Below are positions 12,887-16,218 of a DNA stretch of 16,218 nucleotides, piece after piece. Position 1 is the stretch's first letter; every line of letters begins with the position of its first letter. The notes below the pieces were generated by a model. That model saw only the letters and a list, made by a program, of their open reading frames with translations. It did not search any database and had not been told where the DNA came from. The DNA is from an uncultured Armatimonadota bacterium (GTDB lineage: Bacteria > Armatimonadota > UBA5829 > DTJY01): the NCBI GenBank assembly GCA_937875395.1, contig CALNCU010000136.1:1-16218 (forward strand), in the 5' to 3' direction. A program made the translations under genes and the position numbers.

Positions 12887-15823
12887 TTAATTCTCTCTAA
12901 GACAGCACTTTTTGTACTTTTTGCCGCTTCCGCAAGGGCATGGATCGTTTCTGCCTACTTTTTGGGATTGCGCAGGCATCTGCTGTACCGGACCCTGCAT
13001 CCCCCCCATGCCTTCCGCAGGGTTCATCTCAAAGTCCGGCGATGCGGGCATGTCGCCGCCAAACATCTGGATGTTGCGGTACGGGTTTCTGTACGGCTCT
13101 GGGTCTTGCTGCACCTGTACGCGGTAGATCATGCGGCAGATTTCGTCCTGAATATTCTCCAGCATCATGGAGAACATATCAAAGGCTTCTTTCTTGTAGG
13201 CCACAAGCGGGTCTTGCTGTGCATAACCGCGGAGGCCTATTCCTTCCCGCAGGTAGTCCATTGCATCCAGGTGCTCCACCCATTTGTTGTTGATGGCGCG
13301 GAGAGCAATGTACCGCTCTATCTCCCGCATGAACTCGCTGCCCAGTTGCTGCTCGCGGTCCTCATAGGTGCGTTCCAGTATGGCAAGGAGGAAGTCCCCT
13401 GCCTCTTCGCGTTTTTTGCCTTTGAGGTCTGACGTTCTTGCGTATACAGAGAGCGGGAAGATTTCGTTCAGGTACTCGTACATGGTATCTGTATCCCACT
13501 CTGCGGGCGACAGGCTCTCCGGGCAGTAGGTATCCACGGCATCTGTGACGGTTTTTTGCAGGTATTCCGTAATGGTCTGTTTCAGGTCTACGCCTTCAAG
13601 TATCTGCCTGCGCTGGCCGTAGATAACCTCGCGCTGCACGTTCATTACGTCGTCGTACTTGAGCACGTGTTTTCTAATTTCAAAGTAGTGCTCTTCCATC
13701 TTCTTCTGAGTGCGCTCTATCATCTTTGAGAGCAGTTTGGACGGCATAGCCATCTCTTCCTGCCAGCTTGAGAGGAGCGGGCTCTGTGATTTGTCGCCAA
13801 AGACTCTCCAGAGTTCGTCTTCCAGAGAGACGAAGAACTTGGATGCGCCGGGGTCGCCCTGACGTCCGGCGCGGCCGCGGAGCTGGTTATCTATTCTGCG
13901 GCTTTCATGCCGCTCGCTGCCCAGGATGCAGAGTCCGCCTACGCGGGCCACGTCTTCCGCCTCCGGGTTTCTTCCTCCGGCGCCGCCCGTGGGCATTCCG
14001 CCAAGGATTATGTCTACGCCACGGCCGGCCATGTTGGTGGCTATGGTTACTACATCCAGGCTTCCGGCGTCTGCAATAATCTGGGCTTCGCTCTCGTGGT
14101 ACTTGGCGTTTAATACGTTGTGCTGTATGCCGTCTGCAAGGCATTCGCCAAGGCGTTCCATCTGGCCTGCGTCCGTTATGCCCATAACGGCGGCTAGGCG
14201 TTCTACGTTCTCCGGCGCAAGCATATCCAGGGAGACTCCCACGGCCTTTGCAATAGGCGAGAGTTTGCCCAGCGTAAGCTCTCCAAACTTGGCGTTTAGG
14301 AGCTGGTTCCATTTTTTGCGGGATTCGGCGTCAACATCTTTCTTCTCTTCAAGCATAGCCCTGAGCACAAATGTAGCTGCCAGGAGTTGCAGCTTGTCCG
14401 GGTTAAGGCGCTCGCTTACGCGTTCCGACATTGATATGGAACGGGTTCCCACAAGTACCGGCTGATGCCGGGTGTGGCATTCCAGTACCTCCAGGGTTAA
14501 GCCGCGGACCTTTGATTCCTCTGTCTTATAGATTACGTCTGCATGGTCGCGGCGGATCATGGGTTTGTTTGTGGGAATTTGCACTACGTCCAGCGCGTAT
14601 ATCTTCCTGAACTCTTCCTCTTCTGTTTTTGCGGTACCGGTCATACCGGCAAGTTTGTTATAGAGGCGGAAGTAGTTCTGGTAGGTGATTGTGGCAAGGG
14701 TCTGGCTTTCGTGCTCTATCTTTACGCCTTCCTTGGCCTCAAGCGCCTGGTGGAGTCCGTCGCTGTACCGGCGGCCGAACATGAGGCGGCCGGTGAATTC
14801 GTCCACTATGATAATCTGGCCGTCTTTTACCACGTAATCTATGTCTTTTGTAAAGACTGCGTGGGCCTTTAGGGCGGCGGTGGCGTGGTGCATAAGCTCC
14901 ATGTCTTCAGAGAGGTTTTCACAGCCTATCGCCTGCTCTACGCGGGTCATGCCTTCTTCTGTGAACATGGCGGTCTTGGCTTTTTCATCTATGGTATAAT
15001 CCTGCTCTTTCACAAGACGGGAGATTACTCTGTTCATTTTGTAGTAGAGGTCTGTAGATTGCGCCGCCTGGCCTGATATGATGAGCGGCGTCCTTGCCTC
15101 ATCCACCAAGATGCTGTCTACTTCGTCTACAATGGCATAGTGCAGCTCTCTTTGGGAGAGTTCGTCCACGGAGAAGCACATGTTATCCCTAAGGTAGTCA
15201 AATCCGTAGACGTGGTTTGTGCCGTAGGTGATGTCCGCCAGGTAGGCCTGGCGCTTTTCTGCACGGCGCAGGTTGCGGTAGAGAGGCTCTTCCTCATTCT
15301 GGTAATCAGGATCGTAGACGTAGGATGCCTCCATTTCTCCGGTCTCCATGCTTGCGCCTTGCAGGGCGCCAACGGAGAGGCCAAGGAAGTTGTAGACGGA
15401 ACCCATCCACTGTGCATGGTATTTGGCAAGGTAATCGTTTACGGTGACCAGGTGCGCGCCTTTGCCTTCCAGCGCGTTCAGGTAGAGAGGAAGGGTGGCT
15501 ACAAGGGTTTTACCTTCACCGGTCTTCATCTCTGCTATGCGTCCCTGGTGGAGTACTATGCCGCCTATCATCTGCACATCAAAGTGCCTGAGCCCTGTGG
15601 TGCGGCGGCTTGCCTCCCTGACGGCGGCAAAGGCTTCCGGCAGAATATCGTCCAGGGTTTCGTCCTTCTGCAGCCGGTCTTTAAACTCCTGGGTTTTGGC
15701 GCGGAGTTCCTCATCTTTCAGGGCCTGCATGGCGGGTTCAAATGAGTTGATATTTTCAACTATCTTTCGAAGCCGTGCAATCTCGCGCTCGTTTCCACTC
15801 AGTAAACTGGTTAAAAATCCCAT
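12887..15823 (-). CDS. secA: Preprotein translocase ATPase SecA, long form
   Basis: SecA is the cytoplasmic motor that pushes preproteins through SecYEG. The 978-residue product shows Walker A ([14 protein letters not shown], 99-112), [17 protein letters not shown] (198-214), Walker B ([16 protein letters not shown], 232-247), [22 protein letters not shown] (595-605) and [13 protein letters not shown] (647-659). The C-terminal SEC-C zinc motif is [13 protein letters not shown] (962-974). It is longer than E. coli SecA (901) because of an extra block at about 474-566 in the second nucleotide-binding domain and a smaller one near 166-186. I choose the ATG at 15823 (GGAG 7 bases upstream) over a GTG 24 codons earlier that lies in a hairpin with no ribosome site. 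It is alone in its unit, with its own promoter, leader and terminator. Confidence 0.97.
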   Translation of the reverse strand: MGFLTSLLSGNEREIARLRKIVENINSFEPAMQALKDEELRAKTQEFKDRLQKDETLDDILPEAFAAVREASRRTTGLRHFDVQMIGGIVLHQGRIAEMKTGEGKTLVATLPLYLNALEGKGAHLVTVNDYLAKYHAQWMGSVYNFLGLSVGALQGASMETGEMEASYVYDPDYQNEEEPLYRNLRRAEKRQAYLADITYGTNHVYGFDYLRDNMCFSVDELSQRELHYAIVDEVDSILVDEARTPLIISGQAAQSTDLYYKMNRVISRLVKEQDYTIDEKAKTAMFTEEGMTRVEQAIGCENLSEDMELMHHATAALKAHAVFTKDIDYVVKDGQIIIVDEFTGRLMFGRRYSDGLHQALEAKEGVKIEHESQTLATITYQNYFRLYNKLAGMTGTAKTEEEEFRKIYALDVVQIPTNKPMIRRDHADVIYKTEESKVRGLTLEVLECHTRHQPVLVGTRSISMSERVSERLNPDKLQLLAATFVLRAMLEEKKDVDAESRKKWNQLLNAKFGELTLGKLSPIAKAVGVSLDMLAPENVERLAAVMGITDAGQMERLGECLADGIQHNVLNAKYHESEAQIIADAGSLDVVTIATNMAGRGVDIILGGMPTGGAGGRNPEAEDVARVGGLCILGSERHESRRIDNQLRGRAGRQGDPGASKFFVSLEDELWRVFGDKSQSPLLSSWQEEMAMPSKLLSKMIERTQKKMEEHYFEIRKHVLKYDDVMNVQREVIYGQRRQILEGVDLKQTITEYLQKTVTDAVDTYCPESLSPAEWDTDTMYEYLNEIFPLSVYARTSDLKGKKREEAGDFLLAILERTYEDREQQLGSEFMREIERYIALRAINNKWVEHLDAMDYLREGIGLRGYAQQDPLVAYKKEAFDMFSMMLENIQDEICRMIYRVQVQQDPEPYRNPYRNIQMFGGDMPASPDFEMNPAEGMGGMQGPVQQMPAQSQKVGRNDPCPCGSGKKYKKCCLREN

Positions 15824-15934
15824 AATATATCTCCACTGCTGAAAGGGTATTATGCTCCCTTTTACAGCAACAAGTGGCAGGCGTTTACCTGCCACGAAGC
15901 ATCGTTTAGGCCTTTGTGTAATCTTATTTCACAC
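15824..15934 (-). promoter_or_regulatory. Structured 5' leader of secA with two hairpins
   Basis: The predicted leader is about 110 nt. One hairpin pairs 15888-15895 with 15874-15881 (GTGGCAGG with CCTGCCAC, 8 bp, 6-nt loop). A second pairs 15857-15869 with 15837-15847: TGCTG, a 2-nt bulge and AAAGGG against CCCTTT and CAGCA. It ends 2 bases before the ribosome-binding site at 15831-15834. Neither has a U-tract, so they are not terminators. Control of SecA translation by secretion status is a possible reason, as in SecM-secA systems, but no SecM-like ORF is seen. Confidence 0.5.
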
Positions 15935-15940
15935 GCGTAA

Positions 15941-15969
15941 ATCTTAGCATAACAGGAGTTCGTTGTCAA
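15941..15969 (-). promoter_or_regulatory. Sigma70-type promoter of secA
   Basis: On the minus strand TTGACA (15964-15969, perfect) is followed after 17 bases by TAAGAT (15941-15946). TG sits in the extended -10 position (TGC before TAAGAT). Transcription would start near 15934. Confidence 0.75.
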
Positions 15970-16161
15970 AATAAGGCGCCTGCTCTGGTAGCGCTTGTTT
16001 TGTTGTATTCAGGAGATTTGCAGCGCCTTGCCTTGCAGCAAATGTAATGCGCTCAATACCTGCATATAATTTGGTACGGCGGGATGCTTGCCCTGCCGAA
16101 GTATCAACAACCATAATTAAGCTTACACGCCGCTAGACTAATCCAGGGGATCTGGGGGATT
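15970..16161. other. Gene-free stretch upstream of secA
   Basis: No reading frame of note and no RNA gene was recognised here. There is a TATAAT at 16065-16070 without a matching -35, and a short string CTGCCGAAGTATC near 16097 that recalls part of the edge repeat. A small GGGGATTATCCCC hairpin (16155-16167) leads into the repeat copy. Confidence 0.4.
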
Positions 16162-16212
16162 ATCCCCGGGGCGATACTTCGGTCGCAGAGCCGGAGGCGC
16201 CGCTGCCGAAGC
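16162..16212 (+). repeat. GC-rich interspersed repeat, copy B
   Basis: Same orientation as copy A at 35-80: TCCCCGGGG, then GATACTTCGGTCGCAGAGCC and a segment ending CGCCGCTGCCGAAGC. Outer CTTCGG and CCGAAG are complementary, so the unit can fold on itself. Where copy A has GCG pairing with CGC in its inner stem, this copy has GCC with GGC, a change on both sides that hints at a conserved fold. Confidence 0.7.
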
Positions 16213-16218
16213 ACATGT

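Noticed and set aside
15824..15895. A 24-residue N-terminal extension of SecA from a GTG codon.
   Set aside because: The codons lie in two RNA hairpins, no ribosome site precedes the GTG, and SecA family members begin near [10 protein letters not shown].
16065..16070. A plus-strand promoter (TATAAT) pointing out of the window.
   Set aside because: No -35 box or extended -10 at proper spacing and no gene follows in the window.

Overview
The window looks like bacterial chromosome from an anaerobic or facultative, environmental Gram-negative-type lineage, most likely Armatimonadota. The best clue is a type IV pilin-like protein whose N-terminus ([19 protein letters not shown], followed by [14 protein letters not shown]) and C-terminal H-X9-DG motif are typical of the large prepilin families of Armatimonadota; Planctomycetota, Lentisphaerota and related phyla remain possible. 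All genes but one lie on the minus strand. A GC-rich repeat occurs at both extreme ends, so the window may be a whole contig that broke at a repeat family.

Region 1 (about 7531 down to 118, minus strand) reads as one transcription unit. A near-consensus promoter (-35 at 7526-7531, -10 at 7502-7507), with direct repeats just upstream, drives a leader of about 190 nt and then: a Re-type citrate synthase candidate (DRE-TIM/LeuA-like fold), a short-type aconitase, a D-threonine aldolase/D-serine dehydratase-like PLP enzyme, the wreck of a CGGC-domain gene, a short isocitrate dehydrogenase with NADP-type residues, an isochorismatase-like hydrolase and a class II aldolase. The synthase, aconitase and Icd together would convert oxaloacetate plus acetyl-CoA to 2-oxoglutarate, the oxidative arm of the citrate cycle that supplies glutamate. 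The isocitrate-type (not homoisocitrate-type) substrate residues of the dehydrogenase argue against a lysine pathway. The aldolase has an extra extended -10 promoter.

Region 2 (7672-12713) is a polymer-degradation style cassette. A GntR-type regulator with a LacI-type sugar-sensor domain is on the plus strand. Divergent from it are a DUF1559-like prepilin and a 957-residue secreted protein with a ThuA/GATase-like domain and a family-10-like glycoside hydrolase (GHL10) barrel. The unit ends at a strong intrinsic terminator at 7672-7718. The divergent intergenic region carries two promoters and three CACTGG boxes in near-helical phase.

Region 3 (12819-15969) holds secA, transcribed alone from its own promoter with a structured leader and ending at a clear terminator convergent with the regulator gene. 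This SecA is long because of an extra segment of about 95 residues in its second nucleotide-binding domain. I see no gene in 15970-16218, nor any CRISPR array, tRNA, rRNA or insertion sequence in the window.
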